From: Streptomyces violaceoruber
GTDB taxonomy: Bacteria; Actinomycetota; Actinomycetes; Streptomycetales; Streptomycetaceae
Assembly (NCBI GenBank): GCA_000720805.1
Contig: JODI01000001.1
Coordinates: forward strand, 191,639 to 255,638
DNA: 64,000 nucleotides
Direction: 5' to 3'
The translations under genes and the position numbers were made by a program. Each line of letters begins with the position of its first letter. Position 1 is the first letter of the stretch. The notes under the pieces were generated by a model. That model saw nothing but the letters and a program-made list of their open reading frames with translations, had not been told where the DNA came from and ran no database searches. Of this stretch, positions 44,194 through 53,139 are shown in pieces.

Positions 44194-45060
44194 GTGCCCC
44201 TCGTGACCACCGGCGAACTCGTCGGCCGCGCCGCCGCGGCCCACTGTGCGGTCGCCGCCTTCAACGTCATCACCCTCGAACACGTCGAGGCCGTCATCGC
44301 CGGTGCGGAGTCGGTGAGTTCAGCGGTCGTCCTCCAAGTCAGCGAGAACGCCGTCAAGTTCCGGTACGGGCGCCTGCTCCCGCTCGCCCGCGCGGCCGCC
44401 GCCGCGGCCGAAGGCGCCTCCGTGCCCGTCGCGTTGCACCTCGACCACGTCCAGAGCGACGACCTGCTGCGCCAGGCGCCCGACGCCGGGTTCAGCTCCG
44501 TCATGTACGACGGCTCCCACCTGCCGTACGCCGAGAACCTCGCCGCGACCAGAGCCGCCGCCGACTGGGGGCACGCCCACGGACTGTGGGTCGAGGCCGA
44601 ACTGGGACGGGTCGGCGGGAAGGGAGGCGAGGCGCCGCTGAACGCCCACGCGCCCGGAGCGCGTACCGACCCGGCCGAGGCCGGTGCCTTCGTCGCGGAC
44701 TCCGGGGTGGACGCGCTCGCCGTCGCCGTCGGCAGCTCGCACGCCATGACCGCCCGCACCGCCGCCCTCGACCACACCCTCCTCAAACGGCTGGCCGGGG
44801 CCCTGGAGGTGCCCCTCGTCCTGCACGGCTCCTCCGGAGTGCCGGACGACGAACTGGCCGCCGCCGTCGCGGGCGGCATCGCCAAGGTGAACATCGGCAC
44901 CGCCCTCAACCTCGCCATGACCGGCGCGATCCGACAGTTCCTGGCCGCCCACCCGGAGGCGGTCGACTCCCGTACCTACCTGAGCGTGGGACGGGAGGCG
45001 ATGGAGCGGGCGGTGGCGGGGATCATCCGGGTGCTCGGCCCGGATCCCGTGACGCCCTGA
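44194..45060 (+). CDS. Class II fructose/tagatose-bisphosphate-type aldolase
   Basis: A 288-residue zinc-dependent aldolase from GTG 44194. Zinc and substrate residues are visible: VALHLDHVQSDDLL (catalytic D and ligand H), VEAELGRVGG, AVAVGSSHAM and LVLHGSSGVPDDEL (ligand H), then KVNIGTALN for phosphate binding. The length and GatY/KbaY-like motifs favour tagatose-1,6-bisphosphate over fructose-1,6-bisphosphate, but specificity is not provable from sequence. Second gene of the DeoR-controlled operon, it splits the sugar bisphosphate into triose phosphates. Confidence 0.88.
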   Translation: MPLVTTGELVGRAAAAHCAVAAFNVITLEHVEAVIAGAESVSSAVVLQVSENAVKFRYGRLLPLARAAAAAAEGASVPVALHLDHVQSDDLLRQAPDAGFSSVMYDGSHLPYAENLAATRAAADWGHAHGLWVEAELGRVGGKGGEAPLNAHAPGARTDPAEAGAFVADSGVDALAVAVGSSHAMTARTAALDHTLLKRLAGALEVPLVLHGSSGVPDDELAAAVAGGIAKVNIGTALNLAMTGAIRQFLAAHPEAVDSRTYLSVGREAMERAVAGIIRVLGPDPVTP

Positions 45061-45096
45061 GAGCGCAGAGCCGGACAGCACCGGTGCGGCGGCGGC

Positions 45097-46332
45097 TCAG
45101 GGCGCGCCCGAAGCCGCCCTGACCGTCGTCATCATGCGTTCCGCGTCCTCGGCCGCAGGAGCCATCGGGAAGCCGCCGCCCCGGTGATCTCGGCCGACCG
45201 CGAGCAGACGCATCAAGGACTCGTCGGCAGCGAAAGGAGTCAGCGACGTGTCAGCCCGGCTGCTTCGCCCCCAGGCGATGTCCTTCAACTGGGCCCACGC
45301 GCCGGGCCGGGTGACCAGATGACCGTAGAAGGCGCGGTGCTCGCTGCGCAGGATCAGCAGCTCCGCCAGCTGCAGCCGCCGGTCACGATGCAGCGGCTCC
45401 CCGGAGATCCGCTCCAGGATGGTCGTCGCGAGATTGAGGACGTTGACGTAGCGCTTGAGCCGCCGCGGACTCGGGCCGAAGGCCGTCCGGGCCAGGCTCC
45501 AGAACGCGTCCGATCCCGTGAGCGCCGGCAGGTACCCGCCGAGGGAGTCGCGCAGCGTGTCCCAGGCCACCTCCGGGAGGAAGAAGGGGAGCTGGACGAT
45601 CTTCTCCAGGTAGGCGGAGCCCTTCACCGGGGCCAAATCTCCGAACTTCGCCGCCGCCACCGCCGAGAGCAGGTCGTAGTCCATGGCGAGGACGAACACG
45701 CACCGTGAGTCGCCGGTGAACAGCTTCAGGGACTCCAGAACCGTCACCGCGGCTTCGGGAGTGCAGCGGTCGAGATCGTCGATGAACACCACGAGACGGT
45801 CGGTGCCGCCCAGATAGTCGTCCACTGCCTCTGCGAAATCCTGCTCGAAGGCGTTGACGTGCCGGTGGAACTCGGCGTCGCTGTCGGCCAACCGGTCCAG
45901 CGCCCGCTGTGCCTCATCCTTGCCCAGCAGTCCGCCCGTGACCATGGGGGCGCCGTTGCTCAACAAGCCGCGCAGCGACAGCCAGGCGATGGACCGGGCC
46001 AGGCGAGCGGCCTTCTCCCGGGTGCCTTCGTTCTGCTTGATCTCCGCCAGCACCGAGGTGATGACCGCGGCCCACACCTCCTGCTTCTGGTCGTACTTCC
46101 ACGGGTTCACCCACACCGTGCGGGCACCCGGCCCCAGAAGGTCCTGCCACATGTGCATGAAACTCGACTTGCCGGACCCCCATGGTCCGAAGACGCCGAC
46201 GGTCAACGGCAGCGGCCGGGCGGCCTCGACCGCTCCGGCGAGCACACTCAGGTAGGGCAGGAAGCCGTAGTGGTCGTCGGCCCGGGTCAGAACCGGGTTG
46301 TCGGTGAGGGGTGTGAAGCCGTCGTTCGTCAT
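45097..46332 (-). CDS. KAP-family P-loop NTPase
   Basis: A 411-residue protein of the KAP NTPase family (STAND-like). Walker A is VGVFGPWGSGKSSF (residues 45-58), Walker B is VVFIDDLDRC (181-190), and the family sequence WVNPWKYDQKQEVWAA follows Walker A. A weakly hydrophobic stretch near 115-135 may be the membrane-associated insertion typical of KAP proteins. KAP NTPases occur in bacterial conflict and defence islands and in other signalling roles. It is divergent from the NB-ARC/TPR/HExxH gene across a 181-bp gap, so the two may form one system. Confidence 0.87.
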   Translation of the reverse strand: MTNDGFTPLTDNPVLTRADDHYGFLPYLSVLAGAVEAARPLPLTVGVFGPWGSGKSSFMHMWQDLLGPGARTVWVNPWKYDQKQEVWAAVITSVLAEIKQNEGTREKAARLARSIAWLSLRGLLSNGAPMVTGGLLGKDEAQRALDRLADSDAEFHRHVNAFEQDFAEAVDDYLGGTDRLVVFIDDLDRCTPEAAVTVLESLKLFTGDSRCVFVLAMDYDLLSAVAAAKFGDLAPVKGSAYLEKIVQLPFFLPEVAWDTLRDSLGGYLPALTGSDAFWSLARTAFGPSPRRLKRYVNVLNLATTILERISGEPLHRDRRLQLAELLILRSEHRAFYGHLVTRPGAWAQLKDIAWGRSSRADTSLTPFAADESLMRLLAVGRDHRGGGFPMAPAAEDAERMMTTVRAASGAP

Positions 46333-46513
46333 CCGCGCATCCCCGTGATCCCGGCCTCCGTGCTGTCGACGGCGCGAAGGCAAGCGCATATCAGTCGCAG
46401 GACAAGGGTGACAAATCCCGGGCCGTTTCGTGCCATGTAAAGCGAGTTGCCACGATAATTTCTGTCCCGGGGTGGGAAGTTGAGCTTTCAGACCCAAGTG
46501 ACGGAGGTGCGCC

Positions 46514-46579
46514 ATGGCTGTGGTGGGTCCCGCGCCGTGGCCAGGGACGCGGCCCGGCACGCCGGGAGGTGGACGATGA
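46514..46579 (+). CDS. 21-residue coupled ORF (leader or precursor-peptide candidate)
   Basis: ATG 46514 has a strong ribosome site (GGAGGTG, five bases upstream) and encodes 21 residues that start MAVVGPAPWP and end GTPGGGR. The stop TGA overlaps the ATG of the large NB-ARC/TPR/HExxH gene in the four bases ATGA, the classic translational coupling arrangement. The peptide is Pro/Gly-rich and holds one Trp and a few Thr and Arg. Its size and position make it either a leader peptide controlling translation of the large gene or, since that protein carries a peptide-modifying domain, a possible substrate. No homology is recognised. Confidence 0.5.
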   Translation: MAVVGPAPWPGTRPGTPGGGR

Positions 46580-49500
46580 CCGGGCCCGAATGGTTCGACG
46601 AGCAGCCGCACGAACGACCGGACGCGCCGGCCCTGCCCTCTGAGTCGGGCATCGCCCTGGCACCCATCACCCTCCCCGAGCGCCGCGTGAGCCAGAACCG
46701 GCTCCGTGGCCGCGAAGACCTGGTCGAAAACCTGACCCGGGCCATCCGGGAACATGTCGCGCGCCCCGGCCACGCCTCCGGTGTGTGGGTGTTGTCCGGA
46801 CTGGGCGGATCCGGCAAGACGACCGCCGCCCTGGAAGTGGCCCATCGTCTGTCGGAAGAGGGGCCGATCACCCGCGTGTGGTGGGTGTCCACCGGCGGCG
46901 CCAACTCCGGTGACCTGTACGCGGTCGCCTTCGACGCCGGCGCCGACCGAGGGGCGTTCGGTCTCGGATACCAGGCGGACGTGCTGTGGAGGCAACTGGA
47001 GAAGGTGGGGGAGCCGTGGATGCTGGTGCTGGACAACGTGAACGATCCGGACCTGCTGGCCGCGGACGAGCGGCCACTGCACGACGGCGTCGGCTGGCTG
47101 CGTTCCCCCAAACGCCTGCCCGGCGCGGTGCTGATCACCAGCCGGCGGTCCGGCTGGCCAGAGCTGGCGGACTGGGCCGGGGAACTGCCGGTCGATGTGC
47201 TGGACGACGAGGACGGTGCCCAGGTTCTGCTCGACCTGGCCCCCAAGGCCGGCGGCAGAGCCGAGGCGCGTCTGCTCGCCGGGCATCTCGGCGGCCTCCC
47301 GCTCGCCCTCGACCTGGCCGGCAACTTCCTGGCACGCGCGGTCCGGTCGAATGACTGGCCCCCGGTGGAAGGGCCGCGGACGTTCGCGGACTACCGCCGC
47401 GGCTTCGACGAGCGGCTGAGCCGGCGAGTCGCTGCCCAGGAGCGCCGTCCCGACGAAATCGGACGCGACCTCGCGAGGATCACGGCCAGCCTGGAACTCT
47501 CGCTCGACATGCTCACGAAGCAGCAGAACCACGCGGCCGAACCGCTCATGCTGCTGCTCGCGGCCTTCGGACCGGTCCCGATCCCGCATCTGCGGCTCCT
47601 GGACGCGGACGTGATCGCGGCGGGCGAGCTGTTCGCCTCCTGCCGTCCCTCCGCCCTCGACCTGCGAACGGCCCTGCAGGGGCTGACCGGGCACGGCTTC
47701 GTCCGCGTCGAGAGCACCGGTGCCGAGGATGAGGGAGGTGACATGGACGGACGCCTCACGATCCACCCCCTGGTGCGCCTCAGCATGCGCTCGCGCCCGG
47801 ACTTCACCTCCGCCACCCCACAACTGTGCGATCTGGTCGTCGAGTTGCTGCACAACGCGCTGGCCGGCCTGGAACCGGCCGTGCCGGCCCACTGGCCCCG
47901 CTGGCAGGACGTCGCACCACACTGCGCGGCCCCGCTCGACCTGCTCCTCTTCCCGGGCCGGCCGCAGTCCGTCGTCGCGGCGACCGAACCCGCCCTGCGC
48001 GCCGGGCAGTACCGCTACTACATCGGCCTGTACACCGATGCGCGCAGGGAACTGGAGAGGGTCGCGGACGTACGGCGGGAACACCTCGGCGCGGAACATC
48101 CCGACACGCTTGCCGCCCGACTGGCCCTGGCCCTCGCCCTGCGCGACGAAGGCCGGCTCCACGAGGCCGAAACCGAATACCACTCCGTGGCCCAGGCGTG
48201 CGAACAGACCCTTCCCTCCGACCACCAGCAGACCCAATCGGCCCGCAGCGGCAGGGCCCGGGTGCTGCGCGAACTCGGTCGGTACGAGGAGGCGGAACAG
48301 GAACTGCGCGCCGTACTGCGCATCCGCGAGAGGGCCGAGCCGACCGACCGGCGCGCGGTGCTGCGTACCCGCCACGACCTCGCCACCATCTGGCACAAGC
48401 GTGGGGCACTGGGCGAGGCCGTCGCGGAGTTGCGGGAGATCTGGGAGACCAACCGTGCCCTCTTCGGCGACGGTGACGAACTCTCCCTGGCGTGCGGCAT
48501 CAGCCTGGCCCGGGCGCTCCGTGACGCGGGCGACCCCGAGGACGCGGCCCGCGTCTGCTCGACGGTCGTGACCGAGATCGCCGAGTACCGGGACCCGGAC
48601 CACCCCGACACGCTCCTCGTCGGGCACGAACTGGCCCGTATCCGGCGCGACCAACAGCACCTGACGGCCGCGGAATTCGAACTGCGCCGGATCTGGTCGG
48701 TCAACCGGGAACGGTTCGGCGAGGAACACCCGGATTCCGTGGCCAACCGGCACGAACTCGCCACCGTGCTGCACATGCTCGGACGTCTCGAGGAGGCAGC
48801 GGGTCACTTCGAGGAGGTGCTGGGGGCCAACACCCGGCGATTCGGCGAAGACCACCCCAACGTGGCGATGTGCCGCCACAACCTCGGGCTCGTCCGTACG
48901 GACCTGGTGCAGCGGGCCTCATCGGGCGGCCGGAACGGTGCCCACGACGCACAAGGAGCGCGGACCGTGGCCGAAACCCCACCGGGCGGCCCTGGGACGA
49001 GCGCAGGGGACGCTGCCGCGGACGGTACTCACGCGGCATCCGATCCCACCGCGGCCGGTGCCCCGGGCCGCACCAGGCTGTCGCTGGCCGACGCCCTCGC
49101 CCGCGTCCCCTCCGCGTCCGATCCCGGCACCCGCAGGATCCTGGACCGGTTCACCCGGCCCCGGCGCTCGCAGGGCGGCAGCGAACCCGGCGGGGGTGGC
49201 GGGTACTCCTGGGGCTTCCGTCCCCCGGAGAGTCACGATGCGGGCCGCCCTGTGAGGATCACCTATCAGACACCGGCTCCCCGGCAGGAGCGCGTGGTCG
49301 AGGACGATGTGCCGTACCTCCTGCCCCCGCGACTGCGCGAGGGCCGGGCCTTCCGTGCCCTGGCCACCGGGGGCGAGGACCACGACGTGATCGCGGCACT
49401 GAGAGCACACCAGCGCGACATCCGCGTCACGGTACTCGAGTCCCTTCTGCGCGAAGTCGACGCGCGCAACGACTCAGCCGGCTTCTTCGAGCCTGTGGCA

Positions 49501-51201
49501 CACGCCCGCGCGCTGCTCGAAGAGGCCGACGAGGCCGCCCCAGAGGCGACGGACGCGCTCCTCCTGGATCCAGCGGTGGGTCGGTGGATGAGTCACACCC
49601 TCGACGTCCTGCGACAGCGCCACGCGAGAGCGGACCTTCCGCTCTGGGCCGGCCAGGGGCATCTGTACGCCCTGGCCGCCGCAGCCGGCATCAGGGCCGG
49701 GCTCGCCCTGAGCTGCCGGATCCCCCTGCACCGGGGCCTCGCCGTGCTGCCCACCATCGGCGTGGCCGACCTGGGGTCCACGGCCGCGCAGGTGGCCACC
49801 GTCGACGTGGCGGCGGGCCGGGTCACCGTACGTACGTCTGCGGCAGAGGTACGCCTCCCCGCCCGTCTGGAGGACACGGCACCCGGCTGGTATCCCCTGC
49901 GTCGCGTCACGGCCGACGGGCAGGAGGCATCGCTGACCGTGTGTCTCGACGACGTCCATCCGTTCCGGCAGGCGGGGCCGCCGGGAGTACCCGACCGGCT
50001 CTCCGAGGACCGGGCCGCGCGTTGGTCGGATCTGGTCCACGGGGCCTGGCGGGTACTGCTGCGGACCAGCCCCCGGCATGCCGGGGCACTGGGCGGCGCG
50101 TTGACCGCGATCACGCCGGGCCCGGCGGCCTCTGGACCTCAGATGACGTCGTCGTCCTCGAGTGACGCGTTCGGAGGCGCCGTCCTGAGCGAGCCGGAGG
50201 ACTCGATCGAGCTCGCCGGGACGCTCACCCACGAGTTCCGCCACATGAAGCTGAACGCTCTGCTCGAGATGATCGACCTGTACGACGACCGTGACGACGG
50301 CGCCCTCCACTACGCCCCTTGGCGCGACGTCCCCCGCCCGTTCGCGGGGCTGTTCCAGGGCGTCTACGCGTACTTCGGGGTGGCCGAGTACTGGCAGCGG
50401 CTGACGCGGACGGCCGGCGGGGCGGAACTGCGGCGCGCGCAGTTCGAGCTGGCCTACTGGCGTACTCAGGTCTGGGACACGTATCACGTCCTGCGGAACT
50501 CGCCCCGGTGGACCGTGGCCGGTGCACGCTTCGTGGCTCTGATGGGCACGAGTTGCCGCCTGTGGCTTTCCGAGCGCGTTCCCGAGGACATCGCGGCGCT
50601 CGCCACCGAGGCGGTCGTCGACCACCGTGTCCGCTGGCGGCTGCACCACCTGCGGCCCGATCCCGACGAGGTGTCCGCACTGACGGACAGCATGCTCCGC
50701 GACGAGGCCGGGCCCTGGCGGCCCCGAACGGTTTCCGCTCTGCGCCCGGACGCGACGGCCCGGTCCCTCGCCGCGGGCATGGCCCTCATCAGACGGGTCG
50801 CCGTCGACCCGTGCCGGTGGTACGACGACGTTCCGGGACAGCGCCAGGAGGCCACGCACCCGGCACTGTCCGTACCGGCGGAGGCCCCCGCCGCGGACAC
50901 GGCGCGCCTGCTCGGGGACATCGCCAGGGCGCGGAGCCGTGCCGTCACCGCGGTGACGGCCGATCCGAGCCTCCATGCTCACTGGGTCAGCCTGGCGCTC
51001 GCCCTGCGCAGAACCGTCTCCGGATCCGAGGCGCGGCGCGCGGCCCAGGCCCTGTCGCACCGTCCCGAACTGGTCCGGGCGGTGTACGTGGCGGTCCGGG
51101 CCCGTAGGAAAACCGCTCCCGCCCCCGACCCCGTTGCCCTGGCTGCCCGGATCGACCCGCCCCACGCCGGGGTCGACCCACCGCCGGTATACCAGCCCTG
51201 A
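46576..51201 (+). CDS. NB-ARC-like NTPase + TPR + HExxH peptide-modification domain fusion protein
   Basis: A 1541-residue soluble protein starting at ATG 46576 (GGGAGG upstream; TTG 46480 would add 32 residues). The NB-ARC-like domain has Walker A LSGLGGSGKTT (73-83), Walker B WMLVLDNVND (148-157) and HLGGLPLALDLAGN (237-250). TPR repeats span about 485-780 (LGAEHPDTLAARLALALALR and four or five more). A Gly/Pro/Ser linker leads to a C-terminal domain (about 890-1440) matching the HExxH putative peptide-modification family, the domain also fused to FxsB in FxSxx-COOH peptide systems. The motif HEFRH is at 1219-1223 and is followed by HYAPWRDVPRP and GVYAYFGVAEYW. Family knowledge suggests alpha-ketoglutarate-dependent beta-hydroxylation of a peptide. 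Combining it with an NB-ARC/TPR sensor in one chain is unusual. Confidence 0.85.
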   Translation: MTGPEWFDEQPHERPDAPALPSESGIALAPITLPERRVSQNRLRGREDLVENLTRAIREHVARPGHASGVWVLSGLGGSGKTTAALEVAHRLSEEGPITRVWWVSTGGANSGDLYAVAFDAGADRGAFGLGYQADVLWRQLEKVGEPWMLVLDNVNDPDLLAADERPLHDGVGWLRSPKRLPGAVLITSRRSGWPELADWAGELPVDVLDDEDGAQVLLDLAPKAGGRAEARLLAGHLGGLPLALDLAGNFLARAVRSNDWPPVEGPRTFADYRRGFDERLSRRVAAQERRPDEIGRDLARITASLELSLDMLTKQQNHAAEPLMLLLAAFGPVPIPHLRLLDADVIAAGELFASCRPSALDLRTALQGLTGHGFVRVESTGAEDEGGDMDGRLTIHPLVRLSMRSRPDFTSATPQLCDLVVELLHNALAGLEPAVPAHWPRWQDVAPHCAAPLDLLLFPGRPQSVVAATEPALRAGQYRYYIGLYTDARRELERVADVRREHLGAEHPDTLAARLALALALRDEGRLHEAETEYHSVAQACEQTLPSDHQQTQSARSGRARVLRELGRYEEAEQELRAVLRIRERAEPTDRRAVLRTRHDLATIWHKRGALGEAVAELREIWETNRALFGDGDELSLACGISLARALRDAGDPEDAARVCSTVVTEIAEYRDPDHPDTLLVGHELARIRRDQQHLTAAEFELRRIWSVNRERFGEEHPDSVANRHELATVLHMLGRLEEAAGHFEEVLGANTRRFGEDHPNVAMCRHNLGLVRTDLVQRASSGGRNGAHDAQGARTVAETPPGGPGTSAGDAAADGTHAASDPTAAGAPGRTRLSLADALARVPSASDPGTRRILDRFTRPRRSQGGSEPGGGGGYSWGFRPPESHDAGRPVRITYQTPAPRQERVVEDDVPYLLPPRLREGRAFRALATGGEDHDVIAALRAHQRDIRVTVLESLLREVDARNDSAGFFEPVAHARALLEEADEAAPEATDALLLDPAVGRWMSHTLDVLRQRHARADLPLWAGQGHLYALAAAAGIRAGLALSCRIPLHRGLAVLPTIGVADLGSTAAQVATVDVAAGRVTVRTSAAEVRLPARLEDTAPGWYPLRRVTADGQEASLTVCLDDVHPFRQAGPPGVPDRLSEDRAARWSDLVHGAWRVLLRTSPRHAGALGGALTAITPGPAASGPQMTSSSSSDAFGGAVLSEPEDSIELAGTLTHEFRHMKLNALLEMIDLYDDRDDGALHYAPWRDVPRPFAGLFQGVYAYFGVAEYWQRLTRTAGGAELRRAQFELAYWRTQVWDTYHVLRNSPRWTVAGARFVALMGTSCRLWLSERVPEDIAALATEAVVDHRVRWRLHHLRPDPDEVSALTDSMLRDEAGPWRPRTVSALRPDATARSLAAGMALIRRVAVDPCRWYDDVPGQRQEATHPALSVPAEAPAADTARLLGDIARARSRAVTAVTADPSLHAHWVSLALALRRTVSGSEARRAAQALSHRPELVRAVYVAVRARRKTAPAPDPVALAARIDPPHAGVDPPPVYQP

Positions 51202-51261
51202 GCCGGACGGATCGGTGCGTGCGCGAACGCGCCTGGCTGACACGGACATCGCCGGGGACGG

Positions 51262-52407
51262 CTACTTCCTGACCGCCTTCAGCACGACGAACTTCGGGTC
51301 GCTGGCGACCAGTTGACTGTTGCCGAACAGACGACGCAGCTTCAGGTGGTACCCGAGATGACGGTTGCCGACCACCCACAGCTCGCCGCCCGGCCGCAGC
51401 GCGTGCCACGCTCCGGTGAACATGCGCCACGCGGTGGAGTCCGTCGTCGCCTGGTGCGAGTGGAAGGGCGGATTGTTCAGCACCAGGTCCACGCTGCCGG
51501 CCGGCACCCCCGCCAGCCCGTCCCCGACCCGGAACTCGGCATGCCCCGGCACACCGTTCGCCTTGAACGTCGCCTCCGCCGAGGCCACCGCCTGGAACGA
51601 CTCGTCCACGAACAGCACCTCGGCCGCGGGATCGGCCAGCGCCATCGCCGTACCGACGACCCCGTTGCCGCACCCGAGGTCCACCACGCGCGGGCCACCG
51701 CTGCTGGTCGGCAGATGCTGCAGGAAGAACCGGGTGCCGATGTCGAGACGATCGGCGCAGAAGACCCCCGCGTGGTTGACGACCGTACGGCCCGAGACGA
51801 GGCCGACGCCGTCGGGAAGCTCATAGCTGTACGGCCACGGATGGGCGGCCGGTCGCGGCGACGGCTGGGGCGTGCAGAAGATCAGCCGGGCCTTCCTCTC
51901 GGCGAGCGAGGTGCGGGTCGGACCGAGGATCCGCTCGAACAACCGCAGCGTCGAGGTGTGGATCTCCTTCACCATGCCGGTGCCGACGACGACCGTGCCC
52001 TCGTGCACCGCGGGGGCCAGCCGCAGCAGCTGGTCCTCCAGCAGCGCCAGGCTCTTCGGCACCCGTACCAGCAGCAGGTCGACGCGCCCGGGCGGCGGAT
52101 CCTGCGTGGTGAGCAACCGCACGGCACCGGTCTCGACGCCGGCCTTCGCCAGGTTCGCCCGGGTCGCCTCCTGGGTCAGGTACGAGTCGGTGATCTGCAC
52201 CGGCCGGTGCGCCGCGAGCGCCGTGACCAGCGCGCCCCAGCGGTCCCCGACCACCACGACCGTGCCGGAGAGCGGCACGTCCTGGTCCGCCAGATGCCTG
52301 AGGAGGTACTCGTCGGAGGCGTCCCAGGCGCGCAGCCGGTCACGCGGGTCCTCGGGGAAACGGGACAGCGCGAGCTCGCCCCAGGGAGTCGTCATACGGT
52401 CGTTCAT
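51262..52407 (-). CDS. RlmG/RsmC-like rRNA guanine-N2 methyltransferase
   Basis: A 381-residue methyltransferase with a duplicated Rossmann architecture, as in RlmG and RsmC. The N-terminal half is a degenerate, non-catalytic copy. The C-terminal half has SAM motif I DLGCGNG (243-249), the acidic VDES and the catalytic N-P-P-F motif NNPPFH (311-316) for an exocyclic amino group. RlmG modifies a guanine of 23S rRNA and RsmC one of 16S rRNA; the two are hard to separate by sequence. Convergent with the NB-ARC/TPR/HExxH gene. Confidence 0.85.
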   Translation of the reverse strand: MNDRMTTPWGELALSRFPEDPRDRLRAWDASDEYLLRHLADQDVPLSGTVVVVGDRWGALVTALAAHRPVQITDSYLTQEATRANLAKAGVETGAVRLLTTQDPPPGRVDLLLVRVPKSLALLEDQLLRLAPAVHEGTVVVGTGMVKEIHTSTLRLFERILGPTRTSLAERKARLIFCTPQPSPRPAAHPWPYSYELPDGVGLVSGRTVVNHAGVFCADRLDIGTRFFLQHLPTSSGGPRVVDLGCGNGVVGTAMALADPAAEVLFVDESFQAVASAEATFKANGVPGHAEFRVGDGLAGVPAGSVDLVLNNPPFHSHQATTDSTAWRMFTGAWHALRPGGELWVVGNRHLGYHLKLRRLFGNSQLVASDPKFVVLKAVRK

Positions 52408-52461
52408 CGTCTGCCCAGGCTAGCCGAGCCGCAGCTCAGACCTGTCGGGCAGGATGGAACC

Positions 52462-53103
52462 ATGGACGCCGAGCTGTTCCCCAGGGCCCGTACGGAGGTC
52501 GCGCCGGGCGCGGTGCACGTGCCGGACTGGCTGGACACGTACGCGCAGCACGACCTGCTCCGGGCCTGCCGGGAGTGGGCCCGCCCGCCGGCCGGCCTCA
52601 GGACGGTCCGCACACCCGGCGGCGGCACGATGACCGCCCGCCAGGTGTGTCTGGGCCACCACTGGTACCCGTACGCGTACGCCCGCACGGTCGTCGACGG
52701 TGACGGCGCACCGGTGAAGCCGTTCCCGGCCTGGCTGGGCGAGCTGGGCCGGGACGCGGCGCGGGATGCCCTGGGCACCGAACGGGTGCCGTACGACGTC
52801 GCATTGATCAACTTCTATGACGGCGACGCCCGCATGGGCATGCACCGTGACAGCGACGAGAAGTCGGACGCGCCGGTGGTGTCGCTGAGCCTCGGCGACA
52901 CCTGCGTCTTCCGCTTCGGCAACCCGGAGAACCGGACCCGGCCGTACACGGACGTCGAGCTGCGCAGCGGCGACCTGTTCGTCTTCGGCGGGCCGTCCCG
53001 GCTCGCGTACCACGGGGTACCCCGGGTCCGGGCGGGCACGGCACCGCCGGAGTTGGGTCTGCTCGGGCGGCTGAACATCACGCTTCGGGTGAGCGGGCTG
53101 TAG
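52462..53103 (+). CDS. alkB: AlkB-like alpha-ketoglutarate dioxygenase (DNA/RNA repair)
   Basis: A 213-residue Fe(II)/2-oxoglutarate oxygenase. The iron ligands are H128 and D130 in MGMHRDSDE and H184 in YHGVPR, and the terminal Arg for 2-oxoglutarate lies near residue 190 or in NITLRVSG. The early PYAYAR block matches the AlkB nucleotide-recognition lid. It should remove alkyl groups from DNA or RNA bases by oxidation. It is divergent from the RlmG-like gene across 54 bp, which is a shared promoter region. Confidence 0.9.
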   Translation: MDAELFPRARTEVAPGAVHVPDWLDTYAQHDLLRACREWARPPAGLRTVRTPGGGTMTARQVCLGHHWYPYAYARTVVDGDGAPVKPFPAWLGELGRDAARDALGTERVPYDVALINFYDGDARMGMHRDSDEKSDAPVVSLSLGDTCVFRFGNPENRTRPYTDVELRSGDLFVFGGPSRLAYHGVPRVRAGTAPPELGLLGRLNITLRVSGL

Positions 53104-53139
53104 GCCGCCGGGCCTGCGGATCATGGGAGACTCGCCCTC

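Noticed and set aside
45097..48879. 1260-codon minus-strand frame
   Set aside because: Only its last 411 codons (from ATG 46332) are the KAP NTPase; the rest is antisense to the NB-ARC/TPR gene.
45061..51261. FxsA-type precursor peptide near the HExxH gene
   Set aside because: I found no 60-80-residue ORF ending in F-x-S-x-x; only the 21-residue ORF at 46514 is a candidate, so an FxsA system proper is not supported.
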